A DNA stretch of 64,000 nt from assembly GCF_001577305.1 (NCBI RefSeq), contig NZ_CP014518.1, positions 1,984,001-2,048,000 on the forward strand, given 5' to 3'. Under the pieces are notes generated by a model. That model searched no databases, was not told the origin of the DNA, and was given only the letters and a program-made list of their open reading frames with translations. Position numbers and translations under genes: made by a program. The DNA comes from Sinomonas atrocyanea (lineage in GTDB: Bacteria; Actinomycetota; Actinomycetes; Actinomycetales; Micrococcaceae). Below, in pieces: positions 10,900 to 19,688 of this stretch (positions are counted from its first letter, which is position 1; the number at the start of each line of letters is the position of its first letter).

Positions 10900-11871
10900 C
10901 TAGAACAGGCCGGGCACGATCAGCAGGACCGTCGGGACCGCGATCAGCAGCAGGCTCGCTGCGAGCACCAGAGCAGTGGCGCCCCGGCCCAGCGGCGGCC
11001 GCGGGGTGAGGAGGCGGCTGAGCCGCCCGGCGATGTCCACCCCGTCCGCGTCGAACGCGCCCGCCGCCGACGGCGCCGGCACCGAGCCGGGGCCAGCGGC
11101 GGCCGCTGCGCCTGCGGGCTCGCCGCCGACGGCCACGAGGGCGATCGCCCGGACCAGCACGTCGTCGCGGGCGGTGCGCCGCGCGACGTCGTCCGCGAGC
11201 ATCTCCACGAGCGAGTTGACCGCCTGCCGGGCGAGTCTGGTGGTCGGCAGCCAGGGGAGCGCTGAGCGCCACGCCTCGAACGCCCACAGAAGGAGGTGGT
11301 GGCGCTGCGTGAGGTGCGCCCTCTCGTGGCTCACGACGGCGTCGAGCTCCTCGGGCGCGAGCGTCTCCATGAGCCCGTCCGAGAGCACGGTGACGGAGCG
11401 CGACCCGCCGGGGAGGCAGTAGGCGACCGGGGCCGGGTGGCTGATGACCCAGGTGCGCTCGAGGGCGCCGGACGGGGAGCTCAGGAGTGCCAGGAGCTCG
11501 CGGTGCCGGCGCCGCTGGCTCGCGATGCGGGCGTAGGTGAGGAGCAGGGTGAAGACGAGGTGCACGCTCAACAGCGCGGCGGCGCTGAGGGCGAACAGGT
11601 GCCAGAAGTGCAGCTCATTGGGCGCCTCATTGCCCAGCACGACCTTCACGGCCCGGCGCACCGCGGCCACGAGGCTGTCGCCGAGCGGGGAGAGGCCGTA
11701 GACGAGCATGGCGCCGATCATCGACAGGCCGCCGGCGAGGGCGATCGACTGCCACAGCACCATCGCGGCGAAGGGGGAGCGCGCGGGCCACTGGGCACGC
11801 GAGAGCGCCACCGGCACCGGCCACGCGAGCAGCAGTGCCAGCAGCGCCAGGAGGTAAGCGGTCACGAGCAC
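10900..11871 (-). CDS. M56 family membrane metallopeptidase (BlaR1-like, without sensor domain)
   Basis: 323 residues with about four membrane segments: residues 1-20, 38-60, 95-120 and the last 25. The zinc-protease motif HERAH sits in VVSHERAHLTQRHH (about 184-197). M56 proteins cleave or inactivate partner BlaI/MecI repressors. Unlike true BlaR1/MecR1 there is no C-terminal penicillin-binding sensor domain, so the signal is unlikely to be a beta-lactam recognised by this protein. It follows the BlaI-type gene on the same strand after about 22 nt and is surely co-transcribed with it. The pair is divergent from cydA and shares an operator-bearing intergenic region with it, suggesting that it relieves repression of the cytochrome bd genes (inference). 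Confidence 0.88.
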   Translation of the reverse strand: MLVTAYLLALLALLLAWPVPVALSRAQWPARSPFAAMVLWQSIALAGGLSMIGAMLVYGLSPLGDSLVAAVRRAVKVVLGNEAPNELHFWHLFALSAAALLSVHLVFTLLLTYARIASQRRRHRELLALLSSPSGALERTWVISHPAPVAYCLPGGSRSVTVLSDGLMETLAPEELDAVVSHERAHLTQRHHLLLWAFEAWRSALPWLPTTRLARQAVNSLVEMLADDVARRTARDDVLVRAIALVAVGGEPAGAAAAAGPGSVPAPSAAGAFDADGVDIAGRLSRLLTPRPPLGRGATALVLAASLLLIAVPTVLLIVPGLF

Positions 11872-11893
11872 GCGCGCGCCCCGGCGGCGTGGA

Positions 11894-12256
11894 TCAGCCG
11901 CTGGCCAGGAGCTTGCGCAGCGTGGCGGCCTCGGCTTCCGTCACCGAGCCGATGAACCGCGCGAGCACGGCTTCGCGGTCCGTCGCGGTCCCGAGGGCCT
12001 CGTGCATCAGCCGGGCGGTGTGGTCCTCGCGGGTCGAGACCGCACGGTAGCGGTGCGGGCGCGTGCCGCGCTCGCGCTCGACCAGCCCCTTCTTCTCCAG
12101 CCGGGACAGCACCGTCAGGACGGTGGTGACGGCAAGGTCCTTGCCCTGCCCCTCGCTCAGGGCCAGGCGGTCCCGCAGGTCATTGGCGGTGGACGCCTCA
12201 GGGGCCGACCACAGAAGGTCCATCACCGAGCGCTCGAGCTCACCCAGGCTAGCCAT
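11894..12256 (-). CDS. BlaI/MecI/CopY family transcriptional repressor
   Basis: 120 residues starting MASLGELERSVMDLLWSAP, a winged-helix DNA-binding domain (about 1-80, with VTTVLTVLSRLEKKGLV as the recognition region) followed by a dimerisation and cleavage tail, which is the normal BlaI layout. A GTG at 12286 would add ten residues; the ATG at 12256 is preferred because the family starts here and GAGGA lies 10 nt upstream. The M56 protease gene follows. Three TTCTAC-N5-GTAGAA palindromes lie upstream, one near its own start and two before cydA, so it probably represses itself and the cyd operon. The copper-responsive CopY branch is less likely because no metal-binding Cys motif is present. 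Confidence 0.88.
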   Translation of the reverse strand: MASLGELERSVMDLLWSAPEASTANDLRDRLALSEGQGKDLAVTTVLTVLSRLEKKGLVERERGTRPHRYRAVSTREDHTARLMHEALGTATDREAVLARFIGSVTEAEAATLRKLLASG

Positions 12257-12311
12257 CGTCTTCAAGTCCTCACATGCATCAGGCACGCCAACCCCTGGCG
12301 TGCTGCAACCA

Positions 12312-12328
12312 TTCTACGCACGGTAGAA
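12312..12328. promoter_or_regulatory. BlaI-type operator 1 (blaI side)
   Basis: TTCTAC-GCACG-GTAGAA, a perfect 6+6 inverted repeat around 5 nt, 56 nt upstream of the repressor start. It has the same arms and spacing as the two sites at cydA. BlaI operators in other bacteria have TAC...GTA cores. Confidence 0.7.
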
Positions 12329-12407
12329 CCCATCTGGTGAGATGCTGCGCACCCGCGTTCGCTCACAGCGGCATGGCGGCCCGCGGTCGCCAGGCCCGGG
12401 ACGTCTG

Positions 12408-12424
12408 TTCTACACTCGGTAGAA
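12408..12424. promoter_or_regulatory. BlaI-type operator 2 (cydA side)
   Basis: TTCTAC-ACTCG-GTAGAA, with arms identical to operator 1. Its centre is 24 bp from that of operator 3, so two dimers could bind side by side. It contains TACACT, a possible -10 box, so binding would block the promoter. Confidence 0.7.
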
Positions 12425-12431
12425 GTCGAGT

Positions 12432-12448
12432 TTCTACAAAACGTAGAA
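12432..12448. promoter_or_regulatory. BlaI-type operator 3 (cydA side)
   Basis: TTCTAC-AAAAC-GTAGAA, with flanking T and A that extend the palindrome to 7+7. It ends 26 nt before the cydA start codon, in the leader or promoter. Confidence 0.7.
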
Positions 12449-12474
12449 ATCGGGACGAGCAACCGGGAGCATGC

Positions 12475-14106
12475 GTGGACGCCTTGGAGATAGCGCGCTG
12501 GCAGTTCGGAATCACCACGGTCTACCACTTCATGATGGTGCCGCTGACGATCGGGCTCGGCCTGGTCGTCGCCGTCCTGCAGACCGTCTGGTACCGCACC
12601 GGCAAGGACGAGTTCCTGCGGATGACCAAGTTCTGGGGCAAGCTCTTCCTGATCAACTTCATCATGGGCGTGGCCACGGGCATCGTCCAGGAGTTCCAGT
12701 TCGGCATGGCGTGGAGCGAGTACAGCCGGTTCGTCGGCGACGTGTTCGGCGCGCCGCTGGCCATGGAGGCGCTGCTGGCATTCTTCGTCGAGTCGACCTT
12801 CCTCGGGCTGTGGATCTTCGGCTGGAAGCAGCTGCGACGCGGCCTGCACCTCGCGGCCCTCTGGTGCGCGGTCATCGGCTCCGCCGTCTCGGCCTACTTC
12901 ATCATCGTCGCCAACAGCTGGATGCAGCACCCCGTCGGCGTGAAGATGGTCAACGGGCACCCCGTCATGACGGACGCGTGGGCCGTCTTCACCAACAACA
13001 CGGCCCTCGTCGCGGTGCCGCACACCCTCATGGGCGCCCTCGGCGTTGCCGGGGCGTTCCTCCTCGGCATCTCCTGGTACCACCTCTGGCAGCGGCGCCA
13101 CGACGGCATCGACACCGTCGAGGCCGTGCCGGGCACGGGGCGCAGGCGCCGCGAGCGCGTGGTGGTCGGCGAGGCGCCCGGCGTCCCTGGCCGCGACCGC
13201 ACCGACCACGCCGTGTGGCTCAAGTCCCTGCGGATCGGCGCTGTGGTCGCCATGATCTCCTTCGCGGGCACCGCGGTCACCGGCGACCTCCAGGGCAAGC
13301 TCATGTTCGAGCAGCAGCCGATGAAGATGGCGGCGGCCGAGGCTGCCTGCCACGATGGCACCGGCTTCTCCGTCCTGTCCGTGGGCAACCTCGGCTCGCG
13401 AGACTGCAGCGACGTGGCCGCCGTCATCGAGGTGCCCGGCCTCCTCTCCTTCCTGGCCAAGGGCGACTTCACCACCGAGGTCAAGGGCGTCAACACCCTC
13501 ATCCCGGAGTACGAGAAGGCCTACGGGACCAACCTGCCGGACAACCCCCTCTACGGCGACCGCGCCGGCGAGGCCATCCAGTACGTCCCCGTCATGGAGG
13601 TGACCTACTGGGGCTTCCGCGCCATGATCGGCTTCGGCGCCCTCGCGGCCCTCGCCGCCCTCGCGGCGCTCATCGCCACCCGCAAGGGCACCGTGCCGCA
13701 GGCGCGCTGGCTCATGCGCCTCGCCGTCGTCGGCATCCTCGCCCCGTTCGGGGCCAATGCGGCGGGCTGGATCTTCACGGAGATGGGCCGCCAACCGTTC
13801 GTCGTCGCCCCGAACCCCTCGATGGCAGGCAGCGTCGACCAGGTCTTCATGTTCACCGCCGCTGCCGTCTCGCCCGGGGTGAGCGCCGGCGAGATCCTGA
13901 CCTCCCTCATCGTCCTGACCCTGCTCTACGCCGCGCTCATGGTCGTCGAGGTCCGGCTCCTGTGGACCTACACCCGCGGCGGGGTCGCCGCCGCCATGCC
14001 CGAGCTCGCCCACGCGGCACCCGCCGAGCCGCCGGCGGACGACGACAGCGGGCCGTCGGGCGGCGCCGCCAAGCCCGCGGACGACGTCCTGGCCTTCGCC
14101 TACTAG
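12475..14106 (+). CDS. cydA: Cytochrome bd ubiquinol/menaquinol oxidase subunit I
   Basis: 543-residue membrane subunit carrying the quinol site and haems b558, b595 and d of the high-affinity terminal oxidase. The start VDALEIARWQFGI is followed by TTVYHFMMVPLTIGLG, with the haem-ligand His near residue 18-19. NSWMQHPVG (about 146) holds the b558 ligand region, and FTEMGRQPFVV (about 437) is the conserved GRQP motif. The periplasmic Q loop is short, the non-proteobacterial type. The start GTG at 12475 has GGGAG 5 nt upstream; a much longer open frame upstream would run through the operators and is rejected. The C-terminal 45 residues are Ala/Pro/Asp-rich. It is first in cydA-cydB-cydDC and probably repressed by the divergent BlaI protein. 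Confidence 0.96.
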   Translation: MDALEIARWQFGITTVYHFMMVPLTIGLGLVVAVLQTVWYRTGKDEFLRMTKFWGKLFLINFIMGVATGIVQEFQFGMAWSEYSRFVGDVFGAPLAMEALLAFFVESTFLGLWIFGWKQLRRGLHLAALWCAVIGSAVSAYFIIVANSWMQHPVGVKMVNGHPVMTDAWAVFTNNTALVAVPHTLMGALGVAGAFLLGISWYHLWQRRHDGIDTVEAVPGTGRRRRERVVVGEAPGVPGRDRTDHAVWLKSLRIGAVVAMISFAGTAVTGDLQGKLMFEQQPMKMAAAEAACHDGTGFSVLSVGNLGSRDCSDVAAVIEVPGLLSFLAKGDFTTEVKGVNTLIPEYEKAYGTNLPDNPLYGDRAGEAIQYVPVMEVTYWGFRAMIGFGALAALAALAALIATRKGTVPQARWLMRLAVVGILAPFGANAAGWIFTEMGRQPFVVAPNPSMAGSVDQVFMFTAAAVSPGVSAGEILTSLIVLTLLYAALMVVEVRLLWTYTRGGVAAAMPELAHAAPAEPPADDDSGPSGGAAKPADDVLAFAY

Positions 14107-14116
14107 GAGCATCAGC

Positions 14117-15169
14117 ATGGATACCCTCCCCACCGTCTGGTTCTGCGCGGTCGCCGTCCTCTGGGTCGGCTACCTCTTCCTCGAGGGCTTCGACCTCGGT
14201 GTCGGCATGCACATGAAGCTCTTCGCCCGAGGCGAGGGCGAGCGGCGCGTGCTGCTGAACACGATCGGCCCGGTCTGGGACGGCAACGAGGTGTGGCTGC
14301 TCACCGCCGGCGGCGCGACCTTCGCCGCCTTCCCCCGCTGGTACGCCTCCCTCTTCTCCGCCCTCTACCTCCCGCTCACCCTCGCCCTCGTCGCGCTCAT
14401 CTTCCGCGCCGTCTCCATCGAGTACCGCGGGAAGGTCCACTCGGACCGCTGGCGCGCCGCCTGGGACTGGGCGCTGTCCCTCGGCTCCGCCGTCGCGGCC
14501 TTCTGCGTCGGGGCGATGCTCGCCCTGACCACGACCGGCCTGCCGCTGGACGCCAACGGCGACCGGGTCGGGGGGCCGTTCGCCTGGCTGACCTGGTACG
14601 CCGTCCTCGGCGGCGTGGCCGTGGTGGCGTTCTCCCTCGTGCACGGCCTGGCCTTCATCGCCCTCAAGACCGACGGCGGCATCCGCGCCCGCGCGCACCG
14701 CGCCTTCGTCCGCTGGCTCCCGCTCGCGATCCTGCCGCTCGTCGCGTGGGTGATCGCGGTCCAGCTCTGCACCGGGGCGTGGTGGAGCTGGCTCCTCGCC
14801 GTCGTCGCGGCAGTCGCCGCCCTCACGGCGTGGATGCTCGCCCGCCGCGGCTCCGAGGGCCGGGCCTTCATCGGCCTCGCCCTGACCCTGGCCGCGGGCG
14901 CCGCCGCCATCTTCTCCGCCGTCTATCCCGTGGTGCTGCCCTCGACGCTCGATCCGGCCAACAGCCTCACGGTGACCAGCGCGTCGTCGTCCGACTACAC
15001 CCTCGGGCTCATGACCGTCGTCGCCCTGATCGGGCTCCCGCTCGTCCTCGCCTACCAGACCTGGACCTACTGGGTCTTCCGCCGCCGCCTCAGCGTGGAC
15101 AGCATCCCCACCGCACACTCCGTGGTGCCGGCGACCTTGGTGCGCCTGGTCACCGGCAAGCAGGCCTAG
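14117..15169 (+). CDS. cydB: Cytochrome bd oxidase subunit II
   Basis: 350 residues starting MDTLPTVWFCAVAVLWVGYL, then FLEGFDLGVGMHMK (about 22-35) and GPVWDGNEVWLLTAGGATFA (about 51-70), the CydB signatures. It has about eight to nine membrane helices and the normal CydB length. It begins 10 nt after cydA in the same operon. With CydA it forms the oxidase that reduces O2 at low oxygen or under stress without pumping protons. Confidence 0.96.
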   Translation: MDTLPTVWFCAVAVLWVGYLFLEGFDLGVGMHMKLFARGEGERRVLLNTIGPVWDGNEVWLLTAGGATFAAFPRWYASLFSALYLPLTLALVALIFRAVSIEYRGKVHSDRWRAAWDWALSLGSAVAAFCVGAMLALTTTGLPLDANGDRVGGPFAWLTWYAVLGGVAVVAFSLVHGLAFIALKTDGGIRARAHRAFVRWLPLAILPLVAWVIAVQLCTGAWWSWLLAVVAAVAALTAWMLARRGSEGRAFIGLALTLAAGAAAIFSAVYPVVLPSTLDPANSLTVTSASSSDYTLGLMTVVALIGLPLVLAYQTWTYWVFRRRLSVDSIPTAHSVVPATLVRLVTGKQA

Positions 15170-15186
15170 CAGGAAGGAGCACCAGC

Positions 15187-18100
15187 ATGAAGCCGGACAT
15201 CCCCCTGGGGCCCACCAGCCGACGCGCCCTCGTCCTCCTCGGCGTGCTCGCGGCGGCGAAGGCCGTGGGCCTGGCCCTCGTCGCCCAGGGGGTCGCCTCC
15301 GGCCTCGCGGCCCTCGCCGCCGGCGCGGTGCGGCCCGGCGTGCTCTCGGCGGCCACCCTCGTCGCGGCGGCAGGCGTGCTCCTGCGCGCTGCTGCGGAGT
15401 GGGGCACGTCGACGGTGGGGCGCTGGGCCGCCGTCGGGGTCAAGGAGGAACTGCGCTCCCAGCTGCTCGAGGCCGCCCTGGAGGGCGGCGCGGCCCCCGC
15501 CTCCGCGGCGGGACCCGTGGACGACGGCGCAGCCCGGGTCGCGTCCTCGCCCGCCGCCACCGCCGTGCTCGCCGGCCGGGGGCTCGACGGCCTCGACGCG
15601 CTGTACACGCAGTACCTGCCCGCCCTGGTCCAGACCGCTGTCCTTCCCCTCCTCGTCGGCGCCCGCATCCTCGGCGCCGACTGGGTCAGTGCCCTCATCC
15701 TCGTGCTCACGCTCCCGCTGGTGCCCGTGTTCATGATCCTGATCGGGCGCCACACGCTCGAGGCAGTCGCCGAGGCGCAGCAGTCGCTCCTGCGGCTCGG
15801 CTCCCACCTCGTCGAGCTCGCCCAGGGCCTCCCCGTGCTCGTCGGGCTCGGGCGCGCGGCCGAGCAGCGCAGGGCCCTCGGCGAGCTCTCCCGGGCCTAC
15901 AAGGGCCGGACGATGGCCACGCTCCGGGTCGCCTTCCTCTCGGCCCTCGCCCTCGAGCTCATCTCGACCATCTCGGTGGCGGTCGTCGCCGTGTTCATCG
16001 GCATCCGCCTCGTGCACGGCGACATGACCCTCGAGGCCGGCCTGCTCGCCCTCATCCTCGCCCCGGAATGCTTCCAGCCCCTCCGCGACCTCGGGACAGC
16101 GCACCATGCGAGCGAGGACGGCGCCGAGGCCCTGCGCCGCACGCGCGCCCGCATCGGCGCCCCCCGGGGCACTGTGCTCCTGGCCGCGGGCCACGGCAGG
16201 GTGCAGGACGCCGAGCGGCCCCCGGCCGGGCAGGCGGCACCGGCGGGGCTCCGCGTCGCGGGGCTCACGGTCTGGTACGACGGGGCCGCCGAGCCTGCCG
16301 TGGGACCACTGGACTTCACGGCGCCGGCCGGGCGGGTGACCGTGCTTGCCGGGCCCAGCGGCTCGGGCAAGACGACGGTCCTCGCCGCTCTCGCAGGCCT
16401 CGTCCGGGACGGCGTCGGCGCATCGGTGCGCGGCTCGGTCGACGGGCCCGACCCGCGCCGGATCGCCTGGGTCCCGCAGCATCCCCAGTTCAGTGAGCGC
16501 ACCGTGGCCGCGGAGCTCGCGCTCTATGCCGGGGCAGCGGGGGAAGGCGCCGTGCCGGGGGAGCCCGGCGCGCTCGTCCGGGAGCTCCTCGACCAGCTCG
16601 GGCTCGGGGGGCTGGAAGCCGCCGACCCGGCCGAGCTGAGTCCTGGGCAGCAGCGTCGCGTCGCCGTCGCCCGCGGGCTCGCCCGCGTCGCCGACGGCGC
16701 CGGCCTGCTGCTGCTCGATGAGCCGACGGCGCACCTCGACGACGCCTCCGCGGCCCTCGTGGAGCGCGCCATCGCCGCGCTCGCCGGCCGGGTCACGGTC
16801 CTGCTCGTCTCGCACGAGCCGCGCACGGCGGCCCTCGCGGACCGCACCGTCGAGCTCGCCCCGTCGTCCTCTGCGGCCTCGGCGCGCTTCCGCGCGGACG
16901 TGCCGGACGCCCCCGCCGCCGACCGCGGCGTGCCGGCCCCCGCCGCCGTCCGGCGTGGGGCGTGGCTGCGCACCCTGGCCTCGCTCCTCGGTCCGGATGC
17001 CGGCACCTATGCCCGGGCGGCGCTGGCCGGACTGGGCGCGGCCGCGGCCGCCGTCGCCCTCTCCACCCTGTCCGGGTGGCTGATCGTGCGGGCGAGCGAG
17101 CAGCCCCCCATCCTCTACCTGCTCACCGCGATCACCGGGGTGCGGTTCTTCGGGATCGCCCGGGCCGTGCTGCGCTACCGCGAGCGCCTCGTGCTGCACT
17201 CGGCCGTGCTGTCGACCCTCACCGAGCTGCGCGAGCGGCTCTGGGCCCTCCTGTCCGTGCGCGGCCTCTCGGCGCGCCGGCTACTCGTGCCCGGAGCTGC
17301 CCTCGAGGCGCTCGTCGGGGACGCCGAGGCGGTGCGCGACCAGCTGCCGCGGGTGCTGGCGCCGATCACCACGGCGGTCCTGGTCGCGGCCGGCGCCCTC
17401 GTGGCGGTGCAGATCCTCCTGCCCGCCCAGACGCCCGTCCTGGCCGCGGCCGTCGTCGTCGCACTCGTGGCGGCCCCCGCCGTCGCGCGGGCGGCCGACC
17501 GGCGTGCCGCCGCCCGGAGCCAGGCAGGCCGTGCCTCCCTGCTCGCGCGGATGGGACAGGCGCTGGCCGCCGGCCCGGACCTGCGGGCGAACGGCCGCGC
17601 GGGGGCAGTGCTCCGGTCGATCCGTTCGGCGGATGCCGCGCTCACGCGCCTGGAGCGGCGCGGTGCCGCGGCGGAGGGGCTCGCGCACGCGATCGTCGTG
17701 GCGGCGACAGGGGCCGCCGCCGCCCTGACCCTGGGCGCCGCGCAGGCGGCGGGCGCCCCGGCGGCGACGGCCGCGGCCGTCCTCCTGCTCCAGCTCGCCC
17801 TCGCCGAGCCGCTCGCCGCGGCCAGCACCGCCGTCCAGCAGCTTCCCGCCCTCCGTTCGGCGCTCGTCCGCGTCGCTGCCGAGGAGCAGGCCGTGCGGGA
17901 CGCCGCCGAGGAGCGGGACGACCTCCAGGACGCCCCAGGACGGGGCCCGGGCATCACCCTCCGCGGCGTCACCGTCGGCTGGACCGGAGGCCCCGACGTC
18001 CTCGCGGGACTGGACCTCGCGGCGCGGCCGGGGGACTGGATCGTGGTGGCGGGCCCCTCGGGGAGCGGCAAGTCGACGCTGCTCGCGCTGCTCACCGGGT

Positions 18101-18603
18101 TCCTCGCCCCGCGGGTGGGCTCGGCCGCCGTCGCCGGGCCTGTCGCGTGGTGCCCGCAGGAGTCCCACCTGTTCGACTCGACCGTGCGCGGGAACCTCGC
18201 CGTCGCCCGCGACCGGGACCACGCGCCGTCGGACGCCGAGCTCGAAGCGGTCCTCGCCCGGGTGGGGCTCCTCGAGCACGTGCGCTCGCTGCCCGGCGGC
18301 CTCGACGCGCGCATTGGCAGTCGCGGCGCCTTCCTCTCCGGGGGGCAGCGGCAGCGACTCGCGGTCGCGCGGACCCTCCTCGCCGGCGCGGAGGTGGTGC
18401 TCCTCGACGAGCCGACCGCGCACCTGGACCCGGAATCGGGGCTCGCCCTCGTGGCGGCGCTGCACGGCGCGCTCGCGGACAGGACCGTCGTCATGGTCAC
18501 CCACCACGCCACCGAGCTGATGCCCGGGGACACCCTCGTGCGGCTCGGCGCCCGGGAGCGCGTTCTGCACCACGCCGCGCGGGCGGCTGCGCCGGTCGGC
18601 TGA
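15187..18603 (+). CDS. cydDC: Fused heterodimeric thiol ABC exporter CydD-CydC
   Basis: 1138 residues, twice the size of a single half-transporter. Order: CydD membrane domain (about 1-310), first nucleotide-binding domain with GPSGSGKTTVLAAL (about 388), LSPGQQRRVAVARG and LLLLDEPTAHLD; CydC membrane domain (about 600-860), second nucleotide-binding domain with GPSGSGKSTLLALLTG (about 955), LSGGQRQRLAVART and VLLLDEPTAHLDP. Both ATP sites look complete. CydDC exports glutathione/cysteine-type reductants and is needed for haem insertion and assembly of cytochrome bd; in organisms using mycothiol the natural substrate may differ. Fusion in one chain is common in actinobacteria. The start ATG at 15187 follows AGGAAGGAG and lies 17 nt after cydB; a longer frame into cydB is a shadow. 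Confidence 0.94.
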   Translation: MKPDIPLGPTSRRALVLLGVLAAAKAVGLALVAQGVASGLAALAAGAVRPGVLSAATLVAAAGVLLRAAAEWGTSTVGRWAAVGVKEELRSQLLEAALEGGAAPASAAGPVDDGAARVASSPAATAVLAGRGLDGLDALYTQYLPALVQTAVLPLLVGARILGADWVSALILVLTLPLVPVFMILIGRHTLEAVAEAQQSLLRLGSHLVELAQGLPVLVGLGRAAEQRRALGELSRAYKGRTMATLRVAFLSALALELISTISVAVVAVFIGIRLVHGDMTLEAGLLALILAPECFQPLRDLGTAHHASEDGAEALRRTRARIGAPRGTVLLAAGHGRVQDAERPPAGQAAPAGLRVAGLTVWYDGAAEPAVGPLDFTAPAGRVTVLAGPSGSGKTTVLAALAGLVRDGVGASVRGSVDGPDPRRIAWVPQHPQFSERTVAAELALYAGAAGEGAVPGEPGALVRELLDQLGLGGLEAADPAELSPGQQRRVAVARGLARVADGAGLLLLDEPTAHLDDASAALVERAIAALAGRVTVLLVSHEPRTAALADRTVELAPSSSAASARFRADVPDAPAADRGVPAPAAVRRGAWLRTLASLLGPDAGTYARAALAGLGAAAAAVALSTLSGWLIVRASEQPPILYLLTAITGVRFFGIARAVLRYRERLVLHSAVLSTLTELRERLWALLSVRGLSARRLLVPGAALEALVGDAEAVRDQLPRVLAPITTAVLVAAGALVAVQILLPAQTPVLAAAVVVALVAAPAVARAADRRAAARSQAGRASLLARMGQALAAGPDLRANGRAGAVLRSIRSADAALTRLERRGAAAEGLAHAIVVAATGAAAALTLGAAQAAGAPAATAAAVLLLQLALAEPLAAASTAVQQLPALRSALVRVAAEEQAVRDAAEERDDLQDAPGRGPGITLRGVTVGWTGGPDVLAGLDLAARPGDWIVVAGPSGSGKSTLLALLTGFLAPRVGSAAVAGPVAWCPQESHLFDSTVRGNLAVARDRDHAPSDAELEAVLARVGLLEHVRSLPGGLDARIGSRGAFLSGGQRQRLAVARTLLAGAEVVLLDEPTAHLDPESGLALVAALHGALADRTVVMVTHHATELMPGDTLVRLGARERVLHHAARAAAPVG

Positions 18604-18604
18604 C

Positions 18605-19120
18605 TCAGCGCGCCGCCGGGCCCTCTGCGGCCGGGGCGCCGGCACGGGCTGCGAGGACCTGCTCGCGCAGGATGTCTGCGTGGCCGCAGTGCTGTGCGAG
18701 CTCGCGCAGCATGTGGAGGTACACCCAGCGCAGGGGGAGCGGCCCACGGCGGTTGCCGGACACGACGTCGTCGAGTCCGAGCGGTGCCGTGGCCCGCCGC
18801 GCCTCCTGGCATGCCGCGAGGTAGTCTGCGCGCACGGTGCCGATGGTGTCCGACGGGGCCAGGACGAACGATTCGTCCGGGGTGGCGGGGATGCCGATCT
18901 CGGCGCGGGTGCGGCCGGTCACAGCCTCGTCGAACCAGACGCGCTCGATGAACGTCCCGTGCTTCACGAGGCCGAGGAGCGTGGTGCGCGAGGGGACGAG
19001 GGACGCGCGTGCCTCGGCCTCGGTCAGCCCGTCGAGGCTCGCCGCCAGGCCGGCGCGGTGCTCGTCGAGGAAGGCCTCGAACTGTGACTTCAGCGGGGCG
19101 GTGAACAGGGCCGGGTCCAT
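18605..19120 (-). CDS. DinB-superfamily protein (DUF664 type)
   Basis: 171 residues starting MDPALFTAP (a start at 19129 adding METM... is also possible). It has a four-helix DinB-like fold: LLGLVKHGTFIERVWFDEAV (about 47-66) carries the first metal-ligand His, and LRELAQHCGHADILREQVL (about 136-154) carries two more, the usual three-His site. Such proteins include mycothiol- or bacillithiol-dependent transferases, but no specific substrate can be read. It begins a few nt after the related gene at 19134-19652 and forms an operon with it. Its stop lies 1 nt from the end of the convergent cydDC gene. Confidence 0.8.
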   Translation of the reverse strand: MDPALFTAPLKSQFEAFLDEHRAGLAASLDGLTEAEARASLVPSRTTLLGLVKHGTFIERVWFDEAVTGRTRAEIGIPATPDESFVLAPSDTIGTVRADYLAACQEARRATAPLGLDDVVSGNRRGPLPLRWVYLHMLRELAQHCGHADILREQVLAARAGAPAAEGPAAR

Positions 19121-19133
19121 CGTCTCCACGCCG

Positions 19134-19652
19134 TCAGCCCGCCACGTCGTGGAGGTGGTGCTCGACGTCGTGCAGGAAGTACCGGGCCAGGGTCACCACC
19201 GTGAAGGCACTGCCGTTGCTGCGCAGGCCCCGCCGGCTGAAGGCGTCCTCGGGGACTGCCGCGAAGGCGTCGCGGGCGCGGGCGCCATGGTCCGCGAGCT
19301 GGGCCCGCACCGCCTCGGGGTCCGCCTGCGCGTAGTCCTTCTCGAGGGCGGTGGCGTCCTGGTCCCAGTCGTCGAAGCGTGCGTCGTCTTCCGCGAGCAT
19401 GAGGCCGAGCCGGATGCTGAACAGTTCGAACACGTCCCGCACGTGGCAGGCGTACTCGAGCGGCGACCACGTCGACTCGTCGGGGCGCTCGCGCACGCCG
19501 TCGCGGCGGAGGACGGCGTCCCAGCGCGGCAGCGCCGCGTCGACACGCGCCGCGACCTCGTGCGGCGTGAGGGAGTCCGCGTCGAAGCCGCACTCGGGGC
19601 ACGGCCGTTCGAGGACCCAGGTCCAGTCCTTCAGGTCAGGGGTGATCGCCAT
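19134..19652 (-). CDS. DinB family protein
   Basis: 172 residues. An N-terminal CPECGFDAD (about 18-26) is followed by a DinB four-helix domain with STWSPLEYACHVRDVFEL (about 60-77) and YFLHDVEHHLHDV near the end, giving the His ligands. Proteins of this kind in actinobacteria often begin with RPCPECGFD. The function is unknown; it may be a metal-dependent hydrolase or thiol transferase. The start ATG at 19652 is supported by TAGACT 6 nt upstream (leaderless type). It is followed closely by a second DinB-like gene. Confidence 0.82.
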   Translation of the reverse strand: MAITPDLKDWTWVLERPCPECGFDADSLTPHEVAARVDAALPRWDAVLRRDGVRERPDESTWSPLEYACHVRDVFELFSIRLGLMLAEDDARFDDWDQDATALEKDYAQADPEAVRAQLADHGARARDAFAAVPEDAFSRRGLRSNGSAFTVVTLARYFLHDVEHHLHDVAG

Positions 19653-19658
19653 GGGCGC

Positions 19659-19664
19659 AGTCTA
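19659..19664 (-). promoter_or_regulatory. Leaderless-type -10 box of the DinB gene
   Basis: TAGACT on the minus strand ends 6 nt before the ATG at 19652. Confidence 0.5.
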
Positions 19665-19688
19665 GCGGCGCGCGACGACGCCTCGCCT

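Noticed and set aside
12274..12474. An earlier start for cydA at 12274
   Set aside because: The extra 67 residues are encoded by the operator/promoter region, are non-hydrophobic and have no counterpart in CydA; GTG at 12475 has a ribosome-binding site and the conserved N-terminus.
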